Part shown: in pieces, positions 23,457 through 35,624 of the stretch | How the letters are laid out: each line of letters starts with the position of its first letter | Position numbering within the stretch: position 1 is the first letter of the stretch | Source: Craterostigma plantagineum | Lineage: Eukaryota; Streptophyta; Magnoliopsida; Lamiales; Linderniaceae | Length of the DNA stretch: 64,000 nt | NCBI GenBank assembly: GCA_027422505.1 | Contig: JAPQWV010000050.1 | Location: 5,022,001-5,086,000, forward strand | Direction: 5' to 3' | Position numbers and translations under genes: made by a program | Notes under the pieces: model-generated | What the model was told of the DNA's origin: nothing | Seen by the model: only the letters and a program-made list of their open reading frames with translations | The model's database searches: none

Positions 23457-24562
23457 GAGTTAATTACAAATCTAGGCACTTGACCAAGTGTCAATTACAA
23501 AAGTAGGCATTCTGTGAAAACAGTTGCAAAAATAGGCATTACTTTATTTTATTTTCTTTTTTTGAATTAATTTTATTATGTGCACAATTTTATTACAAAA
23601 ATAGACATCTTTTTATTTTATTTTTTTATATAATCAAATTTAAAATAAAATAAAATAGAAATTAAACAAACAATTGATCCACACACTTCGCTCTCCATCT
23701 TGAAGTAATTAATAAAAGATATGATATATGAAATGAGATAATGTGTAAATGAGATCCGGTTCAGTGTAGTAATCGTCAAATCGTCAAATAAGCATTTTTT
23801 TATTTTATTTTCTCTTTTTGAAATAATATTATTATGTTTACAAATTCTTCCCAAATAGGCATCCTTTTATTTTATATTATTTTGTTTTCAATAATTAGTT
23901 TTATAATCAAATGAAAGAAATATGAAATGAAAATTAATCAATCCAACAAAAAAAGGAATTCGAACAAATAAATGAAATAAATATAATGCTGTAATATAAC
24001 ACTACAACAAGAGTAATCCCACTCGAAATTTATTCCATGAAGAAACAATTTACAGGGTTTCAATGTTTCATCATTTTCATTAAATTCCAAAAACGATACA
24101 ATACTTATCATATGTGGTCATTTTCATTAACATCGAAAAATCACATAATTAGTTCAAAATGTGAAAATTATTTATTGAATAAAATTAATTTATTAGTAGG
24201 TATAATGTTTTAAAACTTACATATGAAAAGTATCACTTGAATGTTATCTTGAGTGATATGTGTATTGAGATTATATAATAAAGACAAAAGAATGTATTTA
24301 ATTAGGTGTATGGACACGTTGTACATGCAAAGGTACAGTTTTGAATGGATTTATTTTTAATTCGACCGGTGGCTAACTAGTCAATGTAATTAATGGTTTA
24401 ATTATAAATTATACATGTAAATATAAACAGGAAATATAGAAGCAATAAAAAAGATTATGAAAATATAATATAAAAAATTATGCCTATTTTTGCAATAGTT
24501 TACACACAGTGCCTAGTTTTGAAAATCTCATTCTAAAGGATGCCTAGATTTGTAAATCACCC
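23457..24562. mobile_element. Mutator-like MITE
   Basis: The ends are inverted: GAGTTAATTACAAATCTAGG on the left, and the complement of the right end reads GGGTGATTTACAAATCTAGG. A perfect 9-bp target duplication AATTAATAT flanks it (23448-23456 and 24563-24571), typical of the Mutator superfamily. The interior is AT-rich with repeated 'aaaaataggcat' motifs and no transposase. Confidence 0.75.
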
Positions 24563-24571
24563 AATTAATAT

Positions 24572-25410
24572 TGACGGGTGTATGGGTGTTTTACGTTTGC
24601 AGTCATCTTTTTATTGTTACAAAAATAGGCATCATCTGTTAACCATTATAAAAATAGACACAATTTTTTTTATATAATTTTTCATTATTTTTTATTGGTA
24701 ATATATTTTTTATTTTTTCTTAAAATTTAATAGGTTCTTCATAGTTTGATTAACAAATTGAATCGAACCGAATAGAAATCGTTTATCTCGATTGCGGAAT
24801 CGATTCAATTCGTTATTTGGTTTCTAATTTTTATAACATAATTTTTCGGTTTGCGGAAAATCAAACTTTTATATTTTTAATATTTCACATAGTAGTAAAT
24901 AAAATTTCTTATGAATAAATAAATAATATAAAATATTCTATTTTTAATAGCATGCAATATTTTGGAACCACATCGATATACAATTTTTTCGCTTCACCGA
25001 TTTATTTTTTTAGTTGGTTCTATGCAGGTTTTACCTGTTCATGACAAAAACTTTAATTTTGACTGGATTTCTTGTCGAGAAAAAATACCGTAAAAATTTT
25101 TCGAATGGTGGAAAATTAGTGATAATGACTGTGTTGCGTGTTTTTTTTTCAATCGTGGTATATTTCACTTATTTGTAACATATGTTTACCTTTCTTCATT
25201 TTATTAGTCCAATTGTATTACTTCTTTAATTGTGTATATTGTCAAATTAATTCATACAAAAAAATAAATTAAAAGAATGCCTATTTTTTAGTAATAATTA
25301 TGTGCATATAATAAAATTAATTTAAAAATAAGATAAATACAAGAATTCCATGTAATACAGTACACGTAAGTGCCTATCTTCAGTTAACATAATTCTGGAG
25401 GGAAATACAC
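24572..25410. other. AT-rich repeat-derived spacer
   Basis: Carries further 'acaaaaataggcat' motifs like those in the adjacent MITE, so it may be a related decayed element. No ends or coding region could be assigned. Confidence 0.45.
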
Positions 25411-25414
25411 ATAA

Positions 25415-25440
25415 TTTACCCGCCAAAAAAACTCATTCGC
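25415..25440 (+). promoter_or_regulatory. Shared promoter block, gene 3
   Basis: TTTACCCGCCAAAAAAACTC then ATTCGC, ~183 bp before the ATG. Its complement contains TTTGGCGG, which matches the E2F consensus WTTSSCSS. Confidence 0.6.
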
Positions 25441-25600
25441 TTCTTTTCCGTTCCCTCCCCCAAATTAATATTGACGGATGACATCTTCATTAGCGGGCCC
25501 TAAATCTCCCTTGCAATTAGGGTTTATCTCCGTCGTAATCAATATCAATCTTCAGAGCAAAATATAGGCTGTTTGTTCTTCAAAGTTTTCTTTCATAACA

Positions 25601-27421
25601 ATGAGCCAAGATGCTTCAGTTCGCGACTTTATGTTTGGTTTCAACGACAGTACATTTTCCGATCGTGAGCTCATCATCGAAATTCTCCGGGAAAACGCGA
25701 CCCGACCCGGCGACCATCAGTCTCCGGAGAAAGGTAACGCATCGTTTAACGTGTTGTTATGCTTCGAAGTAGAAGCCTGAGCCATACTTTTTGTTTGCAG
25801 CTGCTTATTTTGGTCTTTATTTTCTTAGGTGTTGAAAGTGATAGCCCAGGTTCTTCGCAAGGATGTTCCAAAGTTCTAAATTTTCACGTCAACTCTCTTC
25901 TCTTAGCTGAAAAGAGTCCATTTTTCCATAAAGTAATGGTTTGTCACTCAGTGATTTACTCTCAATTATCTCTCTTATCTTTAAGTGTTGGGTTCTCTTG
26001 TATTGCAGCTGTTTACAAATGGTATGATGGAATCGAAACAGAGATGTGTTACTATGAGAATTCATGCTTCAGGTTTGTACTTTTAACTTTGAAAGAAGCG
26101 ATATACATATCCGTGTTCGCAGAAGGCAGTGCTGTTTTGCTAGCAATAATGATCAGCTGTTGGAGAATCAAATATGTTAACTGTTTTGCGTTTTCAATGA
26201 ACAGAAGAAACCGCGTTTGCCGAACTCCTGAAATACATGTACAATGGTACATTAACGATCAGCAATGCACCTGCTTTGCTCGATTTGCTTAAGCTATCTG
26301 ACAGATTTGAGGTGATTTCATGCATGAGGCTTTGCGATAAGCTATTATCAGAGTCGCCAATGACTATTGAGTTTGCATTGCTTTATTTGGATTTCACTTC
26401 TAGCACCTCGAGGACTGATGAGGTTCGCCTTTTATCTGATGCAACGAAACGGTTCTTGGTCGACAGATATAAGGATATTGACAAGTCAGTCCGTTAACAG
26501 ACATTAGCATCACTTTTTCTTGTATTCCTACTCATTTGTAATCTATGCTTCGACTGGATTAATCTGATCCTTCATTGTGAATGCAGAGTTCGACATGAAA
26601 TTATGGAGATGCCACTCCCTATGATGGAAATCATCTTATCAAGCGACGTTCTTCAGGTTCATTCGGAGGATACTATGTTTGACCTTGTTGTGAAATGGAT
26701 TGAGGCTCACTATCCAAAGCTAGAGGACCAAAGGAACATCCTCTCGGCAAACTTGGGGAAGTATATTCGCTTTCCTTACATGTCTCTCGATAAACTTAGG
26801 GAGGTTTTGAGCTGCAACATTTTAGACGATGGCTTTGCGAGTAAAGCGGTCATCGATGCCTTGTTTTTCAAAGTCAAGACCGCCTCTCATCATCAACACC
26901 ATAGCAAGAAAGCCACGACCGTGGACTCAGCCCCCTCGAACTACTACCACCCATATATGAGACGAGACTACAAAAGGAAGCCAATTGAAGTTCTCCCTTG
27001 CAAAGAGATTGTTGTTAATTTCAACCTCAAGTTCGACGAATGCGCTAAATTTAAACCAGAAGACTCCATCTGTTCTGACCCATTCAACTTCGGTGGGCAC
27101 ACATTTTACCTGTGTGCAGATTGCTCGGAGGCTATGAATTTCCGTGTTCGTTTGTTGATGGATAAAACTGATTATGTGCCGTTTGGTCTTCTCTACGAGT
27201 TCTCCGCGAAGTCGAAAAGCTACAATAATGCCTACGCCTACAGTCAGAAGAACTCTGGCGATAAAAATTGTGATGGTGCGACCTGTGTAACATTGTATGA
27301 GACGCCATGGTCTACTTTCGTGGCTGGAGAATGTCTTGATTCCATAAATGGTTTTCTATTCCTTCAGGTTAAGCTAGATATGCATCAGCATCACATCCGT
27401 CGATGGGGTATCATTAACTGA
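25601..27421 (+). CDS. BTB-BACK protein, array gene 3
   Basis: Apparently intact. Exons: 25601-25733, 25829-25932, 26009-26072, 26205-26484 and 26587-27421, giving 471 aa. Exon 1 is two codons shorter than in the other copies (TRPGDHQSPEKG). Domains follow the family order: FMFGFNDSTFSDREL at the N terminus, BTB (HVNSLLLAEKSPFFHK, LLKYMYNGTLTISNAPALLDLL), BACK (EMPLPMMEIILSSD, YIRFPYMSLDKLR), a His-rich linker (HHQHHSKK) and the C-terminal domain (EIVVNFNLKFDECA, LYETPWSTFVAGE). The ATG lies in a conserved 'ttctttcataacaATGAGCC' context shared with gene 5. The exon 4 donor is GTCAGT instead of GTTAGT. Expected role: CUL3 adaptor. Confidence 0.9.
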
Positions 27422-27796
27422 ATGCATTTGACGTCTTTGCCGTGAGTTCAACTTGTTTTGTATGCAACTCTCACATGGATAGGTTTTGTTTTCTGTAGAA
27501 TGTGAAGGTGTTCCCCTTTTGCCGTCTGTGTAGCCTAATGCAGTTTAACTTATTTTACTCTATCACGCTTTGTTTATTTATGTTTCTGTCTTAAGCCTTG
27601 TCACTCTTAACTGTAGCCTTATGTTTTGTTTTAATTCATGATAGCAATACGATCTCTGGAAACTGAAAGAAGATATCATATTTATCCAAAATGTCGATCT
27701 CTCAAAATTATCTCATCAATTCATACTGTGTCAACCACGATCTTAAGGTGAACAATAATGAATCAAGTAGCACATACATATATATAGATATAGTTT
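27422..27796. other. 3' flank of BTB gene 3
   Basis: 3' UTR and spacer. From about 27650 it aligns with 35930-36080 downstream of gene 5, showing that the 3' flanks were duplicated along with the genes. Confidence 0.6.
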
Positions 27797-28010
27797 ATAG
27801 AGTAATGTTATGGTGCTCACATTGCGTGAGCACCTTCGTGAGCATCAATCACATCAACGTGCCAAATCAGCATACAATGTGATTTTTTTATTGATCTATA
27901 ACCTACACATGAGACTAGTGAACCCGTCGGGGGTTGATTTGGCAAGTTGACGTTGCACAAAAAAATACCACACAACGGGTGCCCACGGATGGTGTCACCT
28001 ATTTCTAATA
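27797..28010. mobile_element. MITE-like GTGCTCAC repeat, inverted copy
   Basis: Inverted copy of the dispersed repeat at 7940-8195 (GTTATGGTGCTCAC, 'cccgtcgggggttgatttgg', 'gttgcacaaaaaaatacc'). The matching flank of gene 5 lacks this segment and so acts as an empty site. No clear target duplication was found. Confidence 0.6.
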
Positions 28011-28088
28011 GTCTATATATTCAAATGCCGGCATCTTTTAGTCAACCATTTATATCTTCACCAACTGTTTAATCCCAAGCCTCTCGAG

Positions 28089-28170
28089 ATAAATAGAACT
28101 GAAGAAAGGTGACACAAAATAACATTTCCATAAATAGAACTAAAGAAAGGTGACACAAAATAACATTTCC
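28089..28170. repeat. Two-copy 41-bp tandem repeat
   Basis: Two adjacent units of 'ataaatagaact.aagaaagg...aacatttcc' with one mismatch. A single unit is found downstream of gene 5 near 36143. Confidence 0.8.
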
Positions 28171-28865
28171 TTGGAAATTTATAACTGAAACGAAGTTAAA
28201 AAAATTTCACTGCATAAATACATTTTACAATTCTTGCTAGCCGTAACAAACGAAAATAGGGAGAATAAATAAAACTAGTTCTTTCTTATGTATTTCCATA
28301 CTTGCACGTCTTTTATCACTCAAGTTTTCTAGTTCTTTCTTTGACATATATTCATAAAGGTTAGAATATGTAGTTACTAATCTTTTATCTTTGATTCAGG
28401 TCGACACTTCTTCTTTAATTTTGATTGTTGTTTCTTTCTTTTATGTTATTTCCAAGATGCCACTAAATTTCGATTATATCTATGAATTGAATTTGAACTT
28501 TCTTATCACGTTTGAGACGAAATTTGGCTTGCAACTCCTTTGTTACTTCGTGACCCATGTCCCATAAATTCTCTCTCAAGTTTAAAAAGACGAATCTCTC
28601 TCAAATAGTTCCAAGTAAAATCGGTATTCTCCTTGTGGGGAGTTGTATGTCCTATGGTTGAAATTTATTTCGAATTTAGATATGAAATTTTCCCTATTAT
28701 ATCATCCCAATCCCAACCCAACGCACTGAATCGACTGCCACTCCCTTTGTGCACCAGGAAAGCTCATTGTATTACAATGATTGTAATCAATTTTTTTTTC
28801 CCGTAACTAATAAATATATTTCAGTTATAAAGGTAAATTCTGGAGGAAAAAAACACAGAGAACAT
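28171..28865. other. Intergenic between BTB genes 3 and 4
   Basis: AT-rich spacer. Nothing coding. Near 28830 the sequence begins to match the upstream regions of genes 2 and 6 ('aggtaaattctggagg'). Confidence 0.5.
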
Positions 28866-28898
28866 TACCCGCTAAAAAAAAAAAACTCTGTCGCTTCC
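28866..28898 (+). promoter_or_regulatory. Shared promoter block, gene 4
   Basis: TACCCGCTAAAA with an expanded A-run, then CTCTGTCGCTTCC, ~195 bp before the ATG of a gene that is now a pseudogene. Confidence 0.55.
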
Positions 28899-29061
28899 TT
28901 TGCCTGAGAGTAAATGCGATGAATGAGGTCGTCGTTACATCTTCTTTAGCGGGGCTTATATCTACCGTAACTTGCAGTTATGGATTTCTCTCAATAGATT
29001 TCGAGTTTCAATATTCAGAGGAAGATATAGACCCTTTATCCAAAAGTATTTAACAACAACA

Positions 29062-30921
29062 ATGAGCCACGATGCTTCAGTTCGCGACTTTTTGTTTGGT
29101 TTCAATGACAGCACGTTTTCCGATCGTGAGCTCATCGTCGACATTCTCGACGAAAATGTGACCCAACCCGAATCGGGTGACATTCATCAATCTCCAGAGA
29201 AAGGTAGGGTCTAGTTTTACGCATATGAGTTATGATGTTGTTATGCTTGGAAGTATAATCCTTGAAGGAGACATACGTTTTTGTTTGCAGCTGCTTATTG
29301 TCGTCTTTATTTTCTTTTAGGTGATGAAAGTGATTGCCCAGGTTCTTCGGAAGGATGTTCCAAAGTTCTAAATTTTCACGTCACCTCTCTTCTTTTAGCT
29401 GAAAAGAGTCCATTTTTCCATAAAGTAATGGTTTGTCACTCAGTGATTCTCTCAAGTCTCAGTTCAATTATTTCTCTGTCATATCTGAATTATAAGTGTT
29501 GGGTTGCCTTGTATTGCAGTTGTTTACAAACGGTATGATGGAATCGAAACAGGGAAGTGTTACCATGAGGCTTCATGCCTCAGGTTTGTACTCTAAATTT
29601 GAAAGAAGCAGTATACATCGCCTTGTTAATTGATCCTCGATGAATATATTGTAGTATGCAGTGCCTTTTTGTTTATTGAGCAGCTGTTGGAGAATCTTGA
29701 CTTCTTTTCGTTTTCAATGAGCAGAAGAAACTGCGTTTATCGAACTCCTGAAGTACATGTAAAATGGTACACTAACGATCAGCGGTGCACATTCTTTGCT
29801 CGATGTGCTTAAGCTCGCCGACAGATATGAGGTGATTTCATGCATGAGGCTCTGCGTAAAACTGTTAGCAGAGTTGCCCATTACTACCGAGTTGGCATTG
29901 CTTTATCTGGATTATACTTCTAGCACCTCGAGGACTGATGAAGTTCAACTTCTGGCTGAAGCAACAATGCAGTTCTTGGCAGACCAAATACAAGGATATA
30001 GACAAGTAAGTACCTGAGCTTTTCGAACTAGGTTTGGCATGTTCCATAGACATACGTCTTATCTTTTTTTTTTGGGTATGCGCTACAGTTACTATTTTGA
30101 TCTTATCCTTGAATTGTGAATACTGCTATATGCAGGGTTCAAGAAGAAATTATGGAGATGCCACTTTCTGTGATGGAAACCATCTTGTCAAGTGACCTTC
30201 TTAAGGTCTCCTCGGAGGATGCTTTGTTCGACATTGTCGTGAAATGGATTGAGACTCATTATCCGAATCTAGATGACCAAAAGAACATCCTTTCGGCAAG
30301 TATATTCGGTTTCCCTACATGTCTCTCGACAAGCTTAGGGATTCTTTGAGCTGCAATATTTTAGACGATGGCTTCGCAAGTAAAGCGGTCATCGATGCCT
30401 TATTTTTCAAAGTGAAGACCTCCCCTCATTATCATCACCATATCTCGGAAACCACCACTGAGGACTCAGCCCCGTCAAACTACTACCACCCATTTGCGAG
30501 GCGAAACTACCACCGAAGAACGATTAAATTTCTCCCTTGCCAAGAACTTGTTATCCACTTTGACCTCAAGTTCGACGAATGTGCTAACCTCGAACCAGAC
30601 AAATATGTATTATCTGACCCATTCAACTTTGATGGGCTTGAATGCTGTCTCTATGCAGAAAGCGCGTTTTCGGGGACTATGAAGTTCTTTGTTGGTTTAG
30701 AGACAGAGGGGACCTTTTCATTTAGTCTTCACTACGAGCTTGCCGCAAAGTCAAAAAGCTCCAATACATTCGTGCAGAAGAGCTACTCGGGCTATAAAAG
30801 TTATAAGAATGTGAATGATATAAGGCTGTATGAGACACCATGGACTACTTTTTTGGATGGAAAGAGTCTCGATTCTATAGATGGTCATCTATACCTTGAG
30901 GTCAAGCTTAGGAGGCAATGA
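29062..30921 (+). pseudogene. BTB-BACK array gene 4, broken
   Basis: Exon borders are conserved: 29062-29203, 29321-29424, 29520-29583, 29725-30005 and 30136-30921. Three lesions are visible. A TAA replaces the Tyr codon of KYMYNGT at 29760-29762. One extra A in 'gaccaaatacaagg' near 29988 shifts exon 4. A ~10-bp deletion near 30296-30301 shifts exon 5 inside BACK. The C-terminal domain remains open to the stop at 30919-30921 and resembles that of gene 6 (FSFSLHYELAAKSKSSNTFVQK, LYETPWTTF). Splice sites and the promoter block are still intact, so transcription is possible, but a full-length product is not. Confidence 0.85.
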
Positions 30922-31387
30922 AAATGAGGACTTTTTTTCCGTGTGGAATCATTTGTTTCTTCTTTACCTAAATGAATTTGATGTCTCTATTTGCCCCTAC
31001 TAATGATGGAGGTTCCCATTTGGCTCTCTAGTCTTGGAAGTTTGTGGGCTTATTGTGAGACCTTTGGCCTCTGTTTTTCTTAATTTCAGAATGGAAGTGC
31101 AAAGGTCGAATACTTGCAATGATACTTTTTTCTTACGTTGGTACACCAACGCGGATTCAATCTTTGTGTATTTAAGTTTGAACTACGATTGATGGTACCC
31201 TTTCATGTTTATAATAATCACTTGCATTTTACCCGTTACGTTATCTATTTGGAAAATATATGAAAAGTATATTTCTCTTCAATTTTCATGTTTCTGTGCA
31301 ACTCAAATTTAAACTGACCGTTCCCTTCGAAAAATAAAAAATTAATATTGACGGATGTCTTCGTTACATAATTCTGGAGGGAAATAA
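30922..31387. other. 3' flank of BTB gene 4
   Basis: 3' UTR similar to that of gene 6. The end (31330-31387, 'attaatattgacggatg...ttctggagggaaat') is gene-5 promoter sequence, separated from its gene by a transposon cluster. Confidence 0.55.
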
Positions 31388-32854
31388 AGGCTTTTTTTTA
31401 TTAAAAATGGTGCATTTTAAATTAAAAACTAATCAAATAGGGTTATTGTTAAAAAATTTAATAAAATCGTGCAGTATTAAAAGGACGTTGCGTCTAATGG
31501 ACGCGAGGCCGGAGGTAATGGTGCGATGCCTGTTTTTTAATTTTTTATTTTTCTGTTTAAGTCGCTCTCGCCGACCCCACGGGAGACGTATATGGACTAT
31601 CCTGTCGGGATGGAAGTGATGATACTAGGGCCATTGGCAGATTTCAACGTGAGCCCTCCGTAACAACATCATAGCCCTGAGGCCCATAGATGACCCCGTG
31701 TCCTATACGAGTCCATCTCATGAGTGTTCCAACAACTTAGTCTCCGGTCAGGAACTCTCACCCTAACAGGAGTAATTGGAAAATAATCGTCTTTGTTTGA
31801 CCTATCAACGTTTGGCTCAATCCTAACGCTAGTGGCGACGTTCTCTTTTCCTTTTTTTTTATTCTTTTGTAGTTTTAAATTTTATATTTATTAATTATAT
31901 AATCCAGCAAATCATAAATCATCGTTATTTCATATGATTTACACAATAAAAATCAATAAACGTATCTAATTTATTGTTTGTTTCGCGAGGATTAAAATGA
32001 TATACATATCTTATATTTTTTGATATTTGAGTATATTTTTATTTTTAAATTAAAATACTTAAATTGAAATAAATTTAAAACAATTAAATATTTTTATATT
32101 CGAAAAATAAAAATATGCGTAACATTTTTGTGAAATAAGTAATAAATTAGATGCGTTTACATTTTATTATGTAAATCGCATAAAATAACTACTATGATTT
32201 TATGATTTGATAGATTATGTAAATCACATAACATTTAAATAAAGGGTTTTTTAATTAGATAATTTTTAAAAATTCATATTATGAATTAAGGTCTTTTTTC
32301 AAAAATAAGGTAGTTTGCGGTTAATACCTGCGGAGTCGCCACCATTATGTACATCCCGTTCCATACCTTATTTAATTATTTGTTTCACGACGATTAAAAA
32401 GATATGCATATCTTATATTTTTTAATATCAGAAATATTTAATTATTTTTCAAGTATTCCAATTTAAATATTTTTAACTTATAAAAGTAAAAAATATATTT
32501 TTGAATACCGAAAAATATAAGATATGCATATTATTTTAATCGTTGCGAAAGAAACGATAATTAGATGTTGATTTTATTATGTAAATAACTTTAAATAACG
32601 ATGATTTTATGATTAATATGAAATAAGTTAAAATTAAAAAAATTAAAAAAAAAAGGAAAAGAGAACATCGCCCCTAATGGGGCGAGTTAATAGAAACAAT
32701 AAGAAATTAGAAAACAGGCATTGCACCATTATCTGCGCGTCGCGTCCATTACACGCGATGTCGCATTTAATACCAACTATTTGCACGATTTTGTTAAATT
32801 TTTTATCAATAACCGTATTTTATTAATCTTAAATTTAAAATACATTATTTTAAT
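31388..32854. mobile_element. Long-inverted-repeat element (MULE-like)
   Basis: The left arm (about 31405-31560: 'aaaatggtgcattttaaatt', 'aaaatcgtgca', 'tctaatggacgcga', 'aatggtgcgatgcctgtttt') recurs inverted at about 32695-32850. Further inward, 'gttctcttttcctttttttt' (31835) is mirrored near 32645. Arms of this length without coding sequence suggest a Mutator-like or foldback element. Exact ends are uncertain, and a hAT MITE abuts the right side. Confidence 0.6.
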
Positions 32855-33614
32855 TAGGGCTGGGGAAATATACCAAAATACCGATATACCGTCCTTATCG
32901 TATCGTAACGTACCGAAAATATCGAAAATTTTGGTATACCGAAATTTTTGGTAAGGTATGATACCGTACCGAAAATTTTCGGTACGGTAAAGGTATGAAA
33001 ATTTTAAAAATTAGGTATACCGATTATACCGAAATATAAATTTTTTTAATATTTTATATATATATACACACATAGATATATTGTATTATTTCAAAAAATA
33101 TAAAATGAATAAAAGTATTATAAGGATCTTCATAAATTAATTTAGCTCATAAATTATTAACTATATCCAACTCTGTGGTTACGTAAAGTTTTTTGTCTTA
33201 CTAAGGAGACTGACTAAAATGTATAAATTTTTAAGGTTATTTTATGAATTAAAAATCTTTTTATTTTGGAAATTTTGGTACTAATAATCCATCTTATTGG
33301 GGCCTAAAGAGTTTGAATTGACTAAAAATTTGAAAATAACAAATTAACGAGTTACGAGACACGCTTGATAAAAAACCCCCCGTATGATTGGTATAGAAGG
33401 TATGATACCGATACATATCGAAATTTCGGTATGATACCATGTATAGAAGGTATGATACCGATACCATATCGAAATTTCGGTATGATACCATATCGAAATT
33501 TAAGGTATACCGAAATTTTGGTATGGTATTGGTATGATTTTTTTTATATCGAAATTTCGGTACGGTATACGGTATCACAGTTTGGGTACGGTATACCGTA
33601 CCGAACCACCCCTA
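32855..33614. mobile_element. hAT-type MITE, TACCGAAATTTCGGTA family, copy 1
   Basis: The ends are TAGGGCTGGGGAAATA and the complement of ...CCACCCCTA. The interior is packed with self-complementary GGTATACCGAAATTTCGGTA-type motifs. The same family has clean 8-bp target duplications at 55306-56168 and 60607-61424. Here the flanks (ATTTTAAT and ATAAAGAG) do not match. Confidence 0.7.
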
Positions 33615-33640
33615 ATAAAGAGCCCGGATAAACACATAAT

Positions 33641-33665
33641 TTACCCGCCAAAAAAACTCATTCGC
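33641..33665 (+). promoter_or_regulatory. Shared promoter block, gene 5
   Basis: TTACCCGCCAAAAAAACTCA, ~185 bp before the ATG and identical in its core to gene 3, including the E2F-like TTTGGCGG on the complement. It lies only ~27 bp from the end of the hAT MITE. Confidence 0.6.
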
Positions 33666-33825
33666 TTCTTTCCGTTCCCTCCCCCGAAATTAATATTGAC
33701 GGATGACATCTTTCATTAGCGGGCCTTAAATCTCCCTTGCAATTAGGGTTTATCTCCGTCGTAATCAATATCAATATTCAGAGCAAATATAAGCTGTTTG
33801 TTCTTCAAAGTTTTCTTTCATAACA

Positions 33826-35624
33826 ATGAGCCAAGATGCTTCAGTTCGCGACTTTATGTTTGGTTTCAACGACAGTACGTTTTCCGACCGTGAGCTCATC
33901 GTCGAAATTCTCCGGGAAAACGCGACCCGACCCGAATCCGGCGAACTTCAGTCTCCAGAGAAAGGTAAGCCCCCATTTAACGTGTTCTTACGCTTGGAAG
34001 TAGAAGCCTGAAGGAGCCATGCATTCTGTTTGCAGCTGCTTATTTTAGCCTTTATTTTCTTTTAGGTGGTGAAAGTGATTGCCCAGATTCTTCGGAAGGA
34101 TGTTCTAAAGTTCTAAAGTTTCACGTCACCTCTCTTCTTTTAGCTGAAAAGAGTCCATTTTTCCATAAAGTAATGGTTTGTCACTCAGTGATTACTCACA
34201 ATTATTTCTCTGTCTTATCTTAATTAAGTCTTGGGTTCTCTTGAATTGCAGTTGTTTACAAATGGTATGATGGAATCGAAACAGAGATGTGTTACTATGA
34301 GAATTCATGCCTCAGGTTTGTACTTTAACTTTGAAAGAAGCGATATACATCTCCCTGTTCGCAGATGGCAGTGCTGTTTTGTTTAAATAGCAACAATGAA
34401 CAGCTGTTGGAGAATCAAATACGTTAACTGTTTCCCGTTTCAATTAACAGAAGAAACTGCGTTTGTCGAACTCCTGAAATACATGTACAATGCTACATTA
34501 ACGATCAGCAATGCACCTGCTTTGCTCGATTTGCTTAAGCCAGATTTGAGGTGATTTCATGCATGAGGCTTTGCGATAAGCTATTAGCAGAGTTGCCAAT
34601 GACTATTGAGTTTGCATTGCTTTATTTGGATTTCATTTCTAGCACCTCGAGGACTGATGAGGTTCGCCTTTTATCTGATGCAACGAAAAGGTTCTTGGTT
34701 GACAGATATAAGGATATTGACAAGTCAGTACCTCAACAGACATTAGCATCACTTTTTTGTATTCCAGTTCTTTTTTAATTGATGCCTCCATTGTTGTATT
34801 AATCTGAACCTTCAATTGTCAATATCCCCAATGCAGAGTTAGAGATGAAATTATGGAGATGCCCCTCGCTGTGTTGGAAACCATCTTATCAAGTGACGTT
34901 CTTATGGTTTATACGGAGGATACTATATTTGACCTTGTTGTGAAATGGATTGGGACTCGTTATCCAAAGCTAGAGGACCAAAAGAACATCCTTTCGGAAA
35001 ACTTGGGCAGTATATTCGCTTTCCCTACATGTCTCTTGATAAGCTTAGGGAGGTTTTGAGCTGCAAGATGTTAGATGATGGCGTTGCATATAAATCTGTC
35101 GTCGATGCCTTGTTTTTCAAAGTCAAGACCGCCCCCCATCTTCACCACAGTAGCAAGATAGCCACAACTGAGGACTCAGCCCCCTCGAACTACCACCACC
35201 CATATGTCAGACGAGACTACAAAATGAAGCCCATTGAAGTTCTCCCTTGCAAAGAGATTGTTGTTAATTTTAACCTCAAGTTTGACGAATGCGCTAACTT
35301 GAAACAAAATGAACGCATCTGGTCAGTCCCATTCAACTTCGGCGGTCAAGCATTTTACCTCTATGCAGAATGCTCAGAGACTACGAAGTTTTGTGTTGGT
35401 TTATTGATGAATAAACCATGGAATGTGCCTATGCCTACAGTCGCAAGAACTCTGGCAATAAATATTATGATAGTGTCAACTCTATGACATTGTATGAGAC
35501 TCCATGGTCTAATTTCGTGGATGGGAAGTGTCTTGATTCTATCGATGGTTATCTATTCCTTCAGGTCAAGCTTGTTATGATGATGCATCAGCATCAAATC
35601 AATCAATGGAGTGATAGCGAATGA
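33826..35624 (+). pseudogene. BTB-BACK array gene 5, broken
   Basis: Exons follow the family plan: 33826-33964, 34066-34169, 34252-34315, 34451-34723 and 34837-35624. A 7-bp deletion near 34540 in exon 4 leads to a TGA at 34552-34554 at the end of BTB. A 1-bp deletion near 35009 (ACTTGGGCAGTATATTCG) shifts BACK. A deletion of roughly 70 bp near 35428 removes part of the C-terminal domain. Exons 1-3 and all splice sites are intact. It is closest to gene 3 (MSQDASVRDFMFGFNDSTF and the same upstream sequence). At most a short BTB fragment could be made. Confidence 0.85.

Noticed and set aside
29725..30005. Reading gene 4 as functional with an alternative exon 4
   Set aside because: A stop, a +1 base and a ~10-bp deletion in two exons would all have to be spliced out, and no suitable splice sites flank them.
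33294..33719. Tyr/Arg-rich open frames on both strands (also 55205-55565 and 61203-61528)
   Set aside because: They are translations of the palindromic words of the hAT MITE family.
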